This document shows positions 6,604 through 15,483 of a DNA stretch of 64,000 nt, piece by piece (position 1 is the first letter of the stretch; each line of letters opens with the position of its first letter). The notes under the pieces were generated by a model. It was given only the letters and a program-made list of their open reading frames with translations. It was not told the DNA's origin and did not search any database. The DNA is from Streptomyces platensis (GTDB lineage: Bacteria > Actinomycetota > Actinomycetes > Streptomycetales > Streptomycetaceae): the NCBI RefSeq assembly GCF_008704855.1, contig NZ_CP023691.1, forward strand, positions 5,580,001 through 5,644,000, read 5' to 3'. A program made the position numbers and the translations under genes.

Positions 6604-8427
6604 GTGGCGCGCGACAACGCGGCTCCCTCTGCCCATCCGACCCGTCACCAGGACCTCATCTCCTGGGTCGACGAGATCGCAGCGATCACCCAGCCCGACC
6701 GGGTCGTCTGGTGTGACGGCTCGGAGGCGGAGTACGAGCGTCTGTGCGAGGAGCTCGTCGACAAGGGCACGTTCAAGAAGCTCGACCCGATCAAGCGCCC
6801 CAACTCGTACTACGCGGCCTCCGACCCCTCGGACGTGGCGCGGGTCGAGGACCGCACCTTCATCTGCTCCGAGAAGGAGGAGGACGCCGGCCCCACGAAC
6901 CACTGGAAGAACCCCGCCGAAATGCGGGAGATCTTCGCAGGTGAGCAGGGCATCTTCCGCGGTTCGATGCGCGGCCGGACGATGTACGTCGTCCCGTTCT
7001 GCATGGGCCCGCTGGGCTCCCCGCTCTCCGCGATCGGCGTGGAGATCACCGACTCCGCCTACGTCGCGGTCTCGATGCGCACCATGACCCGCATGGGGCA
7101 GCCGGTGCTCGACGAGCTCGGTACGGACGGCTTCTTCGTCAAGGCGGTGCACACCCTCGGCGCCCCGCTGGCCGAGGGCGAGGCCGACGTGCCGTGGCCG
7201 TGCAACTCCACCAAGTACATCTCGCACTTCCCCGAGGACCGGGAGATCTGGTCCTACGGCTCCGGCTACGGCGGCAACGCCCTGCTCGGCAAGAAGTGCT
7301 ACGCGCTGCGCATCGCCTCCGTCATGGCGCGCGACGAGGGCTGGCTCGCCGAGCACATGCTGATCCTCAAACTCACCCCGCCGCAGGGCGAGTCCAAGTA
7401 CGTGGCCGCCGCCTTCCCGAGCGCCTGCGGCAAGACCAACCTCGCGATGCTGGAGCCCACGATCTCCGGCTGGACCGTCGAGACCATCGGCGACGACATC
7501 GCCTGGATGCGCTTCGGTGAGGACGGCCGCCTCTACGCGATCAACCCCGAGGCCGGCTTCTTCGGTGTCGCGCCCGGCACCGGCGAGCACACCAACGCCA
7601 ATGCCATGAAGACGATGTGGGGCAACTCCGTCTTCACCAATGTCGCGCTCACCGACGACGGCGATGTGTGGTGGGAGGGCATGACCGAGGAGAAGCCCGC
7701 CCATCTGACCGACTGGAAGGGCAACGACTGGACCCCGGAGTCCGGGACACCGGCCGCCCATCCCAACGCCCGCTTCACCGTCCCGGCCGGCCAGTGCCCG
7801 ATCATCGCGCCCGAGTGGGAGGACCCCAAGGGCGTGCCGATCTCGGCGATCCTCTTCGGTGGCCGCCGCGCCAGTGCCGTGCCGCTGGTGACCGAGTCGC
7901 TGACCTGGCAGCACGGCGTCTTCCTCGGCGCCAACGTCGCCAGCGAGAAGACCGCCGCGGCCGAGGGCAAGGTCGGCGAGCTGCGCCGGGACCCGTTCGC
8001 CATGCTGCCGTTCTGCGGCTACAACATGGGCGACTACATGGGCCACTGGGTCAAGGTCGGTGCCGACAAGGACCAGGCCAAGCTGCCGAAGATCTACTAC
8101 GTCAACTGGTTCCGCAAGGACGACAAGGGCCGCTTCGTGTGGCCGGGCTTCGGCGAGAACAGCCGGGTGCTCAAGTGGATCGTCGAGCGGCTGGACGGCA
8201 AGGCCGAGGGCGTCGAGACCCCCATCGGCGTGCTGCCCACCAAGGAGTCGCTGGACACCGCGGGCCTCGACCTCGACGACGCCGACCTCGACTTCCTGCT
8301 CACCGTCGACAAGGACGTGTGGCGCGAGGAGGCGGCGCTGATCCCCGAGCACCTCAACACCTTCGGTGACCACACGCCGAAGGAGCTGTGGGACGAGTAC
8401 CGCGCACTGGTCCAGCGGCTCGGCTGA
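6604..8427 (+). CDS. pckG: Phosphoenolpyruvate carboxykinase (GTP)
   Basis: A 607-residue enzyme, the usual length for GTP-dependent PEPCK. It converts oxaloacetate plus GTP to PEP, GDP and CO2, the first committed step of gluconeogenesis and a C3/C4 node enzyme. The family kinase motif FPSACGKTNLAM (P-loop, about residues 270-281) and the reactive cysteine inside it are intact. So are the substrate loop PFCMGPLGSP and the oxaloacetate-binding region FCGYNMGDY. The start is GTG 6604 with AGGAG seven bases upstream. It is monocistronic: an AT-rich promoter region precedes it and a 14-bp terminator stem follows 20 bases after the stop. Confidence 0.97.
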   Translation: MARDNAAPSAHPTRHQDLISWVDEIAAITQPDRVVWCDGSEAEYERLCEELVDKGTFKKLDPIKRPNSYYAASDPSDVARVEDRTFICSEKEEDAGPTNHWKNPAEMREIFAGEQGIFRGSMRGRTMYVVPFCMGPLGSPLSAIGVEITDSAYVAVSMRTMTRMGQPVLDELGTDGFFVKAVHTLGAPLAEGEADVPWPCNSTKYISHFPEDREIWSYGSGYGGNALLGKKCYALRIASVMARDEGWLAEHMLILKLTPPQGESKYVAAAFPSACGKTNLAMLEPTISGWTVETIGDDIAWMRFGEDGRLYAINPEAGFFGVAPGTGEHTNANAMKTMWGNSVFTNVALTDDGDVWWEGMTEEKPAHLTDWKGNDWTPESGTPAAHPNARFTVPAGQCPIIAPEWEDPKGVPISAILFGGRRASAVPLVTESLTWQHGVFLGANVASEKTAAAEGKVGELRRDPFAMLPFCGYNMGDYMGHWVKVGADKDQAKLPKIYYVNWFRKDDKGRFVWPGFGENSRVLKWIVERLDGKAEGVETPIGVLPTKESLDTAGLDLDDADLDFLLTVDKDVWREEAALIPEHLNTFGDHTPKELWDEYRALVQRLG

Positions 8428-8446
8428 TCACCCGTAGCGCACACCG

Positions 8447-8481
8447 GCCGGGGCCCCGCACAGGACGTGCGGGGCCCCGGC
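8447..8481 (+). terminator. pckG terminator
   Basis: Arms 8447-8460 and 8468-8481 (GCCGGGGCCCCGCA) are fully complementary with a 7-base loop, 20 bases after the pckG stop. Confidence 0.8.
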
Positions 8482-8566
8482 TCGTAGCTGTGGGTGAGCT
8501 GATGTGGCGCGGACCTGCTGGGCCGGTCGGGTGAGGCGGGACGGGACGAGGGCCCCGGCCCCCGGC

Positions 8567-9016
8567 TCAGGCCGTGGCGAGATTCCGTTGCGGCGCGGCG
8601 TGCGCCGCCATCCGCTCGGCGGCCAGCTCCCGCGCCGCCGCGTCGTCACGGGTGGTGGCGACCGCCAGGGCGTTCCCGGCGAGGGTGTGGGCGCGCTGCT
8701 GGAGGGCCTCGATCCGGGCCGGGGTGCCGCCGTCGGTGGGCTCGGCGCGCAGCGGATAGTGGCCGCCGCTCAGCCGGGCGACCTGCTCGGCGATGCGCTC
8801 GGCGGCGGTGGCCAGCTCGGCGCCGTCCAGCCCGGCGTCCTGCGGCGCACCGCCGTTCGTCCGCGTCGCCAGCGCATGCAGCTCATCGGTGACGGTGAGC
8901 AGCGCGGTCAGCTGTCCGGCGAGCCGGATGTCCAGCTCCTGCTCGCGCGAGCGGTGCGGGATCTCCGGGGCGGCGGCCATGGTGTGGACCGACTTCGTGC
9001 GGATCGGTTCGTACAT
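8567..9016 (-). CDS. Small alpha-helical protein of unknown function
   Basis: A 149-residue protein that I do not recognise as a named family. It has no signal peptide, membrane segment or cysteine. The sequence is Ala/Glu/Arg-rich, predicted almost wholly helical, with heptad-like runs such as LAGQLTALLTVTDELHAL and a C-terminal helix in AARELAAERMAAHAA. A four-helix-bundle fold is plausible. ATG 9016 is preceded by a strong AGGAGG. That Shine-Dalgarno is one arm of a perfect hairpin (9025-9044), and a separate 15-bp palindrome lies at 9056-9070. The promoter thus suggests tight regulation by a stress-type repressor. It is monocistronic between pckG and an aminotransferase. Confidence 0.7.
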   Translation of the reverse strand: MYEPIRTKSVHTMAAAPEIPHRSREQELDIRLAGQLTALLTVTDELHALATRTNGGAPQDAGLDGAELATAAERIAEQVARLSGGHYPLRAEPTDGGTPARIEALQQRAHTLAGNALAVATTRDDAAARELAAERMAAHAAPQRNLATA

Positions 9017-9024
9017 GGGACGGC

Positions 9025-9044
9025 CTCCTGAAAACGTTCAGGAG
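9025..9044 (-). promoter_or_regulatory. Hairpin overlapping the ribosome-binding site of the small helical protein
   Basis: CTCCTGAAAACGTTCAGGAG has perfect 8-bp arms around AACG. On the minus strand the distal arm contains the AGGAG of the Shine-Dalgarno, so RNA folding would mask it. It could also be a protein-binding operator. Confidence 0.55.
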
Positions 9045-9055
9045 ACCAGCCTAGC

Positions 9056-9070
9056 TTAGACGCAGTCTAA
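9056..9070 (-). promoter_or_regulatory. Perfect 15-bp palindrome in the promoter of the small helical protein
   Basis: TTAGACGCAGTCTAA is a 6-3-6 inverted repeat that can also be read as the 7-1-7 layout of Fur/PerR-family boxes. It lies next to TAGGCT (minus strand), a good Streptomyces -10. The binding protein is unknown. Confidence 0.5.
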
Positions 9071-9101
9071 AGTTGTGACTCGTACAGAAAATTACCCCGG
9101 G

Positions 9102-10313
9102 TCAGTACTGTCCGTAACCGTCGAGGAAGGAGCCGATCCGGGTGACGGCATCGGCCAGATCGTCCGTGCTGGGCAGCGTGACCAGGCGGAAGTGATCGGG
9201 CTCCGGCCAGTTGAAGCCGGTGCCGTGCACGATCATGATCTTCTCGGCGCGCAGCAGATCCAGCACCATCTGCCGGTCGTCCTTGACCTTGTAGACCTTG
9301 GGATCCAGCCGCGGGAAGGCGTACAGCGCGCCCTTCGGCTTGACGCAGCTGACGCCGGGGATCTGGGTCAGCAGCTCATACGCGGTGTCGCGCTGCTCCA
9401 GCAGCCGGCCGCCGGGCAGCACCAGCTCGTTGATCGACTGCCGGCCGCCGAGGGCGGTGGCGACCGCGTGCTGGGCCGGCATATTGGCGCACAGCCGCAT
9501 ATTGGCGAGGATCGTCAGCCCCTCGATGTACGAGGCGGCATGCGCCTTCGGGCCGCAGACCGCCATCCAGCCGCTGCGGTAGCCCGCCACCCGGTACGAC
9601 TTGGACAGCCCGTTGAAGGTCAGGGTCAGCAGGTCGGGGGCGAGCGAGGCGAAGGGGGTGTGGGTGACGCCGTCGTAGAGGATCTTGTCGTAGATCTCGT
9701 CGGCGCAGACGATCAGGTTGTGCCGGCGGGCGATCTCCGCGATACCGCGCAGCAGCTCGTCGTCGTACACGGCACCCGTGGGGTTGTTGGGGTTGATGAC
9801 GACGATGGCCTTGGTGCGGTCGGTGACCTTGCGCTCGATGTCGGCCAGGTCCGGCATCCAGTCCGCCTGCTCATCGCAGCGGTAGTGCACGGCCGTGCCG
9901 CCGGAGAGCGAGACGGACGCCGTCCACAGCGGGTAGTCCGGGGCCGGGACCAGCACCTCGTCGCCGTCGTCCAGCAGCGCCTGCATCGACATCTGGATCA
10001 GCTCGGAGACGCCGTTGCCCAGGTAGATGTCGTCGACGGAGAGGTCGATGCCCTGCGTCTGGTAGTGCTGCATCACCGCGCGGCGGGCGGAGAGCAGGCC
10101 CTTGGCGTCCCCGTAGCCGTGCGCCGTGCCGACCGTGCGGAGGATGTCCTCCAGGATCTCCGGCGGGCACTCGAAGCCGAACGCCGCCGGATTGCCGGTG
10201 TTGAGCTTGAGGATGCGGTGACCCGCCGCCTCCAGCCGCATGGCCTCCTCGAGCACCGGGCCACGGATCTCGTAGCAGACGTTGGCGAGCTTCGTTGACT
10301 GGATCACCTGCAT
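9102..10313 (-). CDS. PLP-dependent aminotransferase (alanine aminotransferase, AlaA-like)
   Basis: A 403-residue class I/II aminotransferase. The PLP-binding elements are in order: NGVSELI (phosphate/ring contacts), NPNNPTGAVY with the conserved Asn, ADEIYDKILYDG with the pyridine-N Asp, and SKSYRVAGYRSGW with the Schiff-base Lys in LSKSY. A C-terminal FRLVTLP arginine clamps the substrate carboxylate. The overall sequence is close to the AlaA group, which makes alanine from pyruvate and glutamate; a related aminotransferase activity cannot be excluded. I chose ATG 10313 because AAGGTGG lies just upstream and homology starts there. An in-frame start at 10373 would add 20 atypical residues. 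Confidence 0.88.
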   Translation of the reverse strand: MQVIQSTKLANVCYEIRGPVLEEAMRLEAAGHRILKLNTGNPAAFGFECPPEILEDILRTVGTAHGYGDAKGLLSARRAVMQHYQTQGIDLSVDDIYLGNGVSELIQMSMQALLDDGDEVLVPAPDYPLWTASVSLSGGTAVHYRCDEQADWMPDLADIERKVTDRTKAIVVINPNNPTGAVYDDELLRGIAEIARRHNLIVCADEIYDKILYDGVTHTPFASLAPDLLTLTFNGLSKSYRVAGYRSGWMAVCGPKAHAASYIEGLTILANMRLCANMPAQHAVATALGGRQSINELVLPGGRLLEQRDTAYELLTQIPGVSCVKPKGALYAFPRLDPKVYKVKDDRQMVLDLLRAEKIMIVHGTGFNWPEPDHFRLVTLPSTDDLADAVTRIGSFLDGYGQY

Positions 10314-10459
10314 GTCCGCCACCTTACGGGCGCGTATCGGCGGCCGCCCGGTGTTTTTCCCCACGTTGATCACCGGACGGTGTGGAGTTCCTCACGCCAG
10401 GTGACCATTCCGGGGGTGCGGATTCCGCGGAGGCCCCCACGGGCGGGGGCGCGCGCCGC

Positions 10460-10472
10460 TACGCTCCGGCAC
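10460..10472 (+). promoter_or_regulatory. -10 element giving a probable leaderless KAP-receiver mRNA
   Basis: TACGCT (10460-10465) is followed by seven bases and then ATG 10473. No Shine-Dalgarno lies before that ATG, so the transcript probably starts at the A of the start codon. A clear -35 is not visible. Confidence 0.5.
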
Positions 10473-12356
10473 ATGTCCGCCTCGGCACCGTTACCCCTGG
10501 CCGCACCGGCCTCGCCCGCTCCCGCCGTCTCCGCGCCCCGCGGCCCGTTCGCGCTGCTCAACGACGAGCCGGTGGCCGATCCCGGCGCGGATCTGCTCGG
10601 CGCCGGCCGCGCCGCCCGCCGACTCGCCGGACTCCTGGTCGCCTCCCGCGCCGCCACCCCGTTCACCCTCGCCGTCGACGCCGGCTGGGGCATGGGAAAG
10701 AGCAGCCTGATGCGGCTGGTCGACGCGGAGCTGGCGGACGCCCCCGAGGTGCACACCGTCTGGTACAACGCCTGGACCTCGACCGGCGACGACGCGCTGG
10801 AAGGGCTGATCAAATCCGTACTGCTGCGGTTCGACCGGCGGGTGCTGCGGCGCGGACTCCAGCGGATCTCCGAGCGGCGCGCGCTGCTGCGGGCCGTACG
10901 GGCCGTGACCACGGTCGCCGCCGGGCCGCTCGGGGTGGCCGGCCTGGTCGACGAGCTGTGGCGCGGTCTGTCCGTCAACGCCCAGGCCCGCAACGAGATG
11001 CGCGAGGCGATCGGCGCGCTGGTCCAGGAGTGGTCGGAGACCGCCGAGTTCCGGCCGCGCCGCCTCCTGGTCGTCTTCATCGACGACCTCGACCGCTGCT
11101 CCGAGGACACGGTGCTCGCCGTCTGCGAGGCGGTGAAGGTCTATCTGGACGTGCCGGGGCTGGCGTTCGTCATCGGCTGCGACCGTTCGGCGCTGGCGCC
11201 CAACGGGCTGTTACGTGACCCGTCGCCCGCGGCCTCGGCGTTCATGGAGCGGATCTTCCACACCAGCTACCGCATCCCGGTCGCCGACCAGCAGGACGTC
11301 CGGGAGTACATCGACCGGTGTGCCCGCGCCGTCGGGATCGACCGGCTTCTGGACGAGCGGCTGACCACCCTGCTCGCGGAGCGCTCGGCCCGTAATCCGC
11401 GCCGCATCAAGCGCCTGGTGAACGGCTTCGTGCTGGAGGCGACGCTCAATCCGATGTGGGAGGACTTCCCGCCCGAGGCGGTGGTCAGGACGCTGCTGCT
11501 CCAGTACTTCTACGCCGACTTCTACCGGATGGTGGCCGGCGGCGGGGGGCCCCGCGCCGGCGATGTGATCACCGAGTTCCGCACCTACCAGCAGGTGCGC
11601 CGGCTGCTGCGGGCCCCGGGACCGGTCCCCGACGCCGAGCTGCCCCGCGTCAACCGCTTCCTCCACGAACACGACCTGCCGGAACAGACCATGGCCACCG
11701 GGACCGAGACGCTGAGCCGGCTGGAGCGCCAACTCCCCAGCGGCTTCCCGGAGATGGTGACCGACCAGGGCTTCACCTCGCTGATCGACGGTCTGGTGGC
11801 GCTGCCGCGCTCCGAGGAGCTGCTGCGGCGGCTGCGTGAGGGAGCCGCCCTCCCGGCCCCGGTGGAGCCGGAGCCCGCCTCGTACCTCCAGGCGCGCCCG
11901 CCCCGGACCGCGTCCCCGGCGGGGTCGTACGGAGCGGCGCCCGGGGCCGGGGCGCGCCACACCGCGGATGCGATGCTGCACGGTGTGCACATCCTGTGGG
12001 TGGACGACCATCCGCGGAACAACGAGTCGCTGGTCAACGCCTTCCGGGCGGCGGGCGCGGTGGTCCGGATCGCCGAGGACTCGGCCGCCGCGGACGCCGC
12101 CCTGGCCGTCGAGCGGCCGACGATGATCGTTTCCGATATCGACCGGGGAGGCAATCCGCGGGAGGGCCTGGAGCACATCGGGCGGCTGCGGCAGGAGGGC
12201 CGCTACACCGGCCCGGTCGTCTTCTACGCGGGCCGGGTCACCCCGGAACGGACCACCCTGACCCGGCAGTTGCGGGCCCATCTGACGAGCAGCGGACCCG
12301 AGATCGAGCGGCTGGTCCTGCGCGCGGCCGCGGGGGAGCTGCCGCCGCCCGGCTGA
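10473..12356 (+). CDS. KAP-family P-loop NTPase fused to a receiver-like domain
   Basis: A 627-residue protein. The KAP NTPase domain spans about residues 35-455. Walker A is GWGMGKSSL (71-79), VWYNAW (96-101) is typical of KAP, Walker B is LVVFIDDLD (199-207), and NPRRIKRLVNGF (308-319) is the KAP C-terminal arginine motif. A mildly hydrophobic segment at 140-160 sits where many KAP proteins carry membrane helices. A Pro/Ala linker (461-498) leads to a receiver-like domain (506-617). This has the acidic pair in LWVDDHP, a candidate phosphoacceptor Asp555 in IVSDIDRG, and VVFYAGR. The usual conserved Lys and Ser/Thr are not evident. Residue L247 is encoded by TTA (11211-11213), so expression should depend on the bldA tRNA. 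The gene stands alone. KAP NTPases include phage-exclusion and membrane-associated signalling ATPases; the function here is unknown. Confidence 0.85.
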   Translation: MSASAPLPLAAPASPAPAVSAPRGPFALLNDEPVADPGADLLGAGRAARRLAGLLVASRAATPFTLAVDAGWGMGKSSLMRLVDAELADAPEVHTVWYNAWTSTGDDALEGLIKSVLLRFDRRVLRRGLQRISERRALLRAVRAVTTVAAGPLGVAGLVDELWRGLSVNAQARNEMREAIGALVQEWSETAEFRPRRLLVVFIDDLDRCSEDTVLAVCEAVKVYLDVPGLAFVIGCDRSALAPNGLLRDPSPAASAFMERIFHTSYRIPVADQQDVREYIDRCARAVGIDRLLDERLTTLLAERSARNPRRIKRLVNGFVLEATLNPMWEDFPPEAVVRTLLLQYFYADFYRMVAGGGGPRAGDVITEFRTYQQVRRLLRAPGPVPDAELPRVNRFLHEHDLPEQTMATGTETLSRLERQLPSGFPEMVTDQGFTSLIDGLVALPRSEELLRRLREGAALPAPVEPEPASYLQARPPRTASPAGSYGAAPGAGARHTADAMLHGVHILWVDDHPRNNESLVNAFRAAGAVVRIAEDSAAADAALAVERPTMIVSDIDRGGNPREGLEHIGRLRQEGRYTGPVVFYAGRVTPERTTLTRQLRAHLTSSGPEIERLVLRAAAGELPPPG

Positions 12357-12358
12357 CC

Positions 12359-13993
12359 TCAGCCCCGGCCCGGCGCCGTCCGCCGTACCGCCCGGCCCGC
12401 CAGTACGTCCGTCCGCCGCCCGTCCTCCATCACGAACCGGCCGTCGATCAGGACATGCGGAATGCCGGTGGGCAGCGTGCGCGGGGCGTCGAAGGTGGCC
12501 CCGGCGGCGACCGTGTCCGGGTCGAAGAGGACCAGGTCGGCGCGGTAGCCCTCGCGGACCAGGCCGCGGTCGGGGAGCCGCAGCCGGGCGGCCGGACGGC
12601 CCGTCAGATGCGCGACACACTCCTCCAGCGACAGCACCCCCAGCTCGCGGACGTATCTGCCGAGGTACTGGGGGAAGGTGCCGTACGCCCGCGGGTGCGG
12701 CTTGGCGCCCTGGAGGATGCCGTCGCTGCCGCCGGTGTGCACCCGGTGCCGCATGATCCGGCGGACGTTGTCCTCGTGGCCGACGTGTTGCAGGATCGTC
12801 GGGCCCAGGCGGTCCTCGATCAGCAGCCGGCGGGCGGTCCGCCACGGCTCCTCACCGCGCTCGGCGGCGCTGCGGGCCAGGGTCTTGCCGACGTGGTCCG
12901 CCAGCGCGGGGTCCGACACCCCGGAGATCTCGATGGTGTCCCAGTCGATGGGCACCCCGTGACAGCCGTCGGCGCCCTCCACCTCCATGACGTGCCGGAT
13001 CCGGGCGGCCGTCGTCTCGTTGCGGAGGCGGGCCAGAATCGCCTCCGGACCGCCCTCGCTCGCCCAGCTCGGCAGCATGGCGACCAGGGTCGTACAGCCG
13101 GGCGTGTACGGATAGGTGTCCAGGGTGAGGTCCGCGCCGGCGTCCAGCGCCTCGTCCAGGAGCGCGAGCAGCTCGGGCGCGCGGCCCTCGTTGACGCCGA
13201 AGTTCATGGTGGCGTGCGCCAGATGCAGCGCACAGCCGGCCTCGCGGGTGAGCGCCACCATCTCCTCGTACGCCTGGAGGGCACCGGCGCCGTAGGAGCG
13301 GTGGTGCGGGCAGTAGTAGCCGCCGTAGCGGGCCACCACCCGGCACAGTTCGGTCAGTTCGGCGTCCGAGGCGTACATGCCGGGGGTGTAGGTCAGGCCG
13401 GCGGACATCCCGACCGCGCCCTGTTCCAGGCCCTCGGCGACCAGCTGCCGCATCCGGTCCAGCTCGTCGGCGGTGGCCGCGCGGTCGTCCCAGCCGACGG
13501 CGAGCATCCGTACGGTGCCCTGCGGGACGAGATAGGCGGCGTTGACGGCGATGCCCCGGCCGTCGAAGCCGTGGTCGAGGCGGTCGAGGTAGCCGCCGAC
13601 GGTGCGCCAGCTGAAGTCGACGGAAGTGTCCCCGGGAGCACCGCCGTTCCAGCCGGTGATCTGGGCACGGACCTCGGCGAGGGTCCGGTCGTCGACCGGC
13701 GCGTACGACAGACCGTCCTGGCCGAGGACTTCCAGGGTGACCCCCTGGGCGGCCTTCGCCTCGTGCCCGGGGTCCCGCAGCAGTGCCAGGTCGCTGTGCG
13801 CGTGCATATCGATGAAGCCGGGGGAGAGGGCGAGGCCCTGGCCCTCCACCACGCGGGTGGCGCCCGGCCGCGGGCCACCGTCCGACTCGCGGTGGATCGC
13901 GGCGATCCGGCCGCCGGACAGGGCGACATCGGCGCGGTAGGACGGACCGCCGGACCCGTCGAGGACGCGTACGTCGCGGAACACGGTGTCCAT
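12359..13993 (-). CDS. N-acyl-D-amino-acid deacylase (D-aminoacylase), amidohydrolase family
   Basis: A 544-residue amidohydrolase starting at ATG 13993. The metal-binding HxH of the superfamily is in GFIDMHAHSD (about residues 60-69). YYCPHHRSYG and LHLAHA supply further metal-site residues. HTGGSDGILQG carries the late catalytic Asp. A C-terminal composite beta-sandwich with GYRADLVLFD is typical. Family enzymes cleave N-acyl-D-amino acids, releasing free D-amino acids for catabolism. The loop usually written GNCG reads GQDG here, as in a divergent D-aminoacylase-like branch, so substrate preference may differ. The next gene on the strand, a D-amino-acid deaminase-like enzyme, is the logical next step. 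Confidence 0.88.
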   Translation of the reverse strand: MDTVFRDVRVLDGSGGPSYRADVALSGGRIAAIHRESDGGPRPGATRVVEGQGLALSPGFIDMHAHSDLALLRDPGHEAKAAQGVTLEVLGQDGLSYAPVDDRTLAEVRAQITGWNGGAPGDTSVDFSWRTVGGYLDRLDHGFDGRGIAVNAAYLVPQGTVRMLAVGWDDRAATADELDRMRQLVAEGLEQGAVGMSAGLTYTPGMYASDAELTELCRVVARYGGYYCPHHRSYGAGALQAYEEMVALTREAGCALHLAHATMNFGVNEGRAPELLALLDEALDAGADLTLDTYPYTPGCTTLVAMLPSWASEGGPEAILARLRNETTAARIRHVMEVEGADGCHGVPIDWDTIEISGVSDPALADHVGKTLARSAAERGEEPWRTARRLLIEDRLGPTILQHVGHEDNVRRIMRHRVHTGGSDGILQGAKPHPRAYGTFPQYLGRYVRELGVLSLEECVAHLTGRPAARLRLPDRGLVREGYRADLVLFDPDTVAAGATFDAPRTLPTGIPHVLIDGRFVMEDGRRTDVLAGRAVRRTAPGRG

Positions 13994-14174
13994 GGCCGGT
14001 CCTGCCTCTCTCGGCGCCCCGGAGCGTCGGCGACCGGGGGACGTACGGTCGCGGGGTCCGGGGCCGGCGGCGCGCACCGCGGGGGATCGGCGCGCACCGC
14101 CGGCGTCCGGGGGGCGGGAGCGAAGCTCCGGCCCGGGAAGCCGGCCGGGCCATGGCGGCCCTGCCGGGCAGGTC

Positions 14175-15464
14175 CTAGAAGAAGGTCCGGATGAAGTCCG
14201 TGACCGTGCCGTCCTGTTCGACGAGGGGGATCAGCTGCCACTTGTCGAAGATGGTGCAGGGGTGCGACAGCCCGAGGGCGACCCAGTCGCCGACCTCCAC
14301 ATCGCCGGCCCGCTCGGTGTCGACCCAGGCGTGCTGGTCGGACAGCTTGCGGACGGTGAGGCCGTCCGCCGGGCGTTCGGTGCCGTCCCGGCCGGACCGG
14401 ACTACCTGGGCCTGCGGCAGATCCAGGTCGTACGCCGCATCGCGCTTGCCCGCGTTGAGGAACGCCTGCTCGGTCGTGGGGCGGGAGACGACCTGGGCCC
14501 ACAGCCGGAAGGCGGGGTGCAGGGCGCCCTCGTCCGGGACGCGGTTGAAGGGGGTGAGCCGGCGGTAGTGGGCGTCATCGTGCGAGACATACGCGCCCGA
14601 GCGCAGCAGCTTGAGGACCGGCGCCGACAGCGCGGGGAGGTCCGCGAAGACCTCGGCGACCGCGTCGAACCAGGCGCTGCCGCCCGCGCTGACCACGATC
14701 TGGTCCAGGTCGGCGAACCGGCCCGCCTTGTCGAACGCCTCGGCCAGCGCGACCAGTCGGCGCAGGTAGGCGGTCACCCGCTCCGGGGTGGCCTCGGGCA
14801 CCTCGCCCTCGTAACCGGCCACGCCCACCAGGCGCAGGGTGTCCACCCCCGCGATGGCGTCGGCGAGTTCCAGGCACTCGGTCTCGGTGCGCACGCCGGT
14901 ACGCGCGCCCTCGCCGGCGCACAGTTCGACGACCACATCCACCGGGCGGGTGGCGCCGGCCTCCCGCAAGGTGCGGTCCATCAGCTCGATACCGCGCAGC
15001 GAGTCGACGTAGCAGATGAGCTGGAAGCCGGGGTCGTCGGCGAGTTCGGCGGCGAGCCAGCGCAGCGCGGCCGGGTCCACGACCTGGTTGGCGAGGAAGA
15101 TCTTCTGGATGCCGAACGCGCGGTAGACGCGGACCTGGTGGGGGACGGCGGCGGTGATGCCCCAGGCGCCGTGCTCCAGCTGCCGGGCGAAGAGCTGCGG
15201 GGCCATACAGGTCTTGCCGTGCGGGGCGAAGGCGAGGCCGTGCCGGTCGGCGTAGGTCTCCATCAGGGCGAGGTTGTGCTCGACCGACTCGGCGGAGAGG
15301 GCGAGGACGGGGGTGGTGAAGCCACCGTCGAAGAGGTTGCGGCGCTCGGCGGCCAGTTCCCCGACGGTGAGCCCTTCGGCGTCCGGCGGGAGCGCCTTGA
15401 AGCGGTGATCGACCCGTTCGTCCGCGAGTCCCTTGAGTCCCTGCGCGAGCCGCTCGCCGGCCAT
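14175..15464 (-). CDS. PLP-dependent amino acid deaminase / D-threonine aldolase-like (alanine racemase fold)
   Basis: A 429-residue enzyme of the fold-type III PLP group. The Schiff-base lysine is Lys84 in APHGKTCMAP. The barrel contains VDVVVELCAGEGARTGVRT and GYEGEVP. The C-terminal beta domain has LSHPCTIFDKW, whose His-x-Cys pair binds zinc in eukaryotic-type D-serine dehydratase. The likely reaction is deamination of D-serine or D-threonine to a 2-oxo acid through an enamine; D-threonine aldolase activity is the alternative. ATG 15464 follows an excellent GGAGGAGG. The palindrome 15484-15502 lies just upstream. The gene is about 180 bases upstream of the D-aminoacylase and probably forms one transcript with it. 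Confidence 0.85.
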   Translation of the reverse strand: MAGERLAQGLKGLADERVDHRFKALPPDAEGLTVGELAAERRNLFDGGFTTPVLALSAESVEHNLALMETYADRHGLAFAPHGKTCMAPQLFARQLEHGAWGITAAVPHQVRVYRAFGIQKIFLANQVVDPAALRWLAAELADDPGFQLICYVDSLRGIELMDRTLREAGATRPVDVVVELCAGEGARTGVRTETECLELADAIAGVDTLRLVGVAGYEGEVPEATPERVTAYLRRLVALAEAFDKAGRFADLDQIVVSAGGSAWFDAVAEVFADLPALSAPVLKLLRSGAYVSHDDAHYRRLTPFNRVPDEGALHPAFRLWAQVVSRPTTEQAFLNAGKRDAAYDLDLPQAQVVRSGRDGTERPADGLTVRKLSDQHAWVDTERAGDVEVGDWVALGLSHPCTIFDKWQLIPLVEQDGTVTDFIRTFF

Positions 15465-15483
15465 GGGGCCTCCTCCAAGTTCC

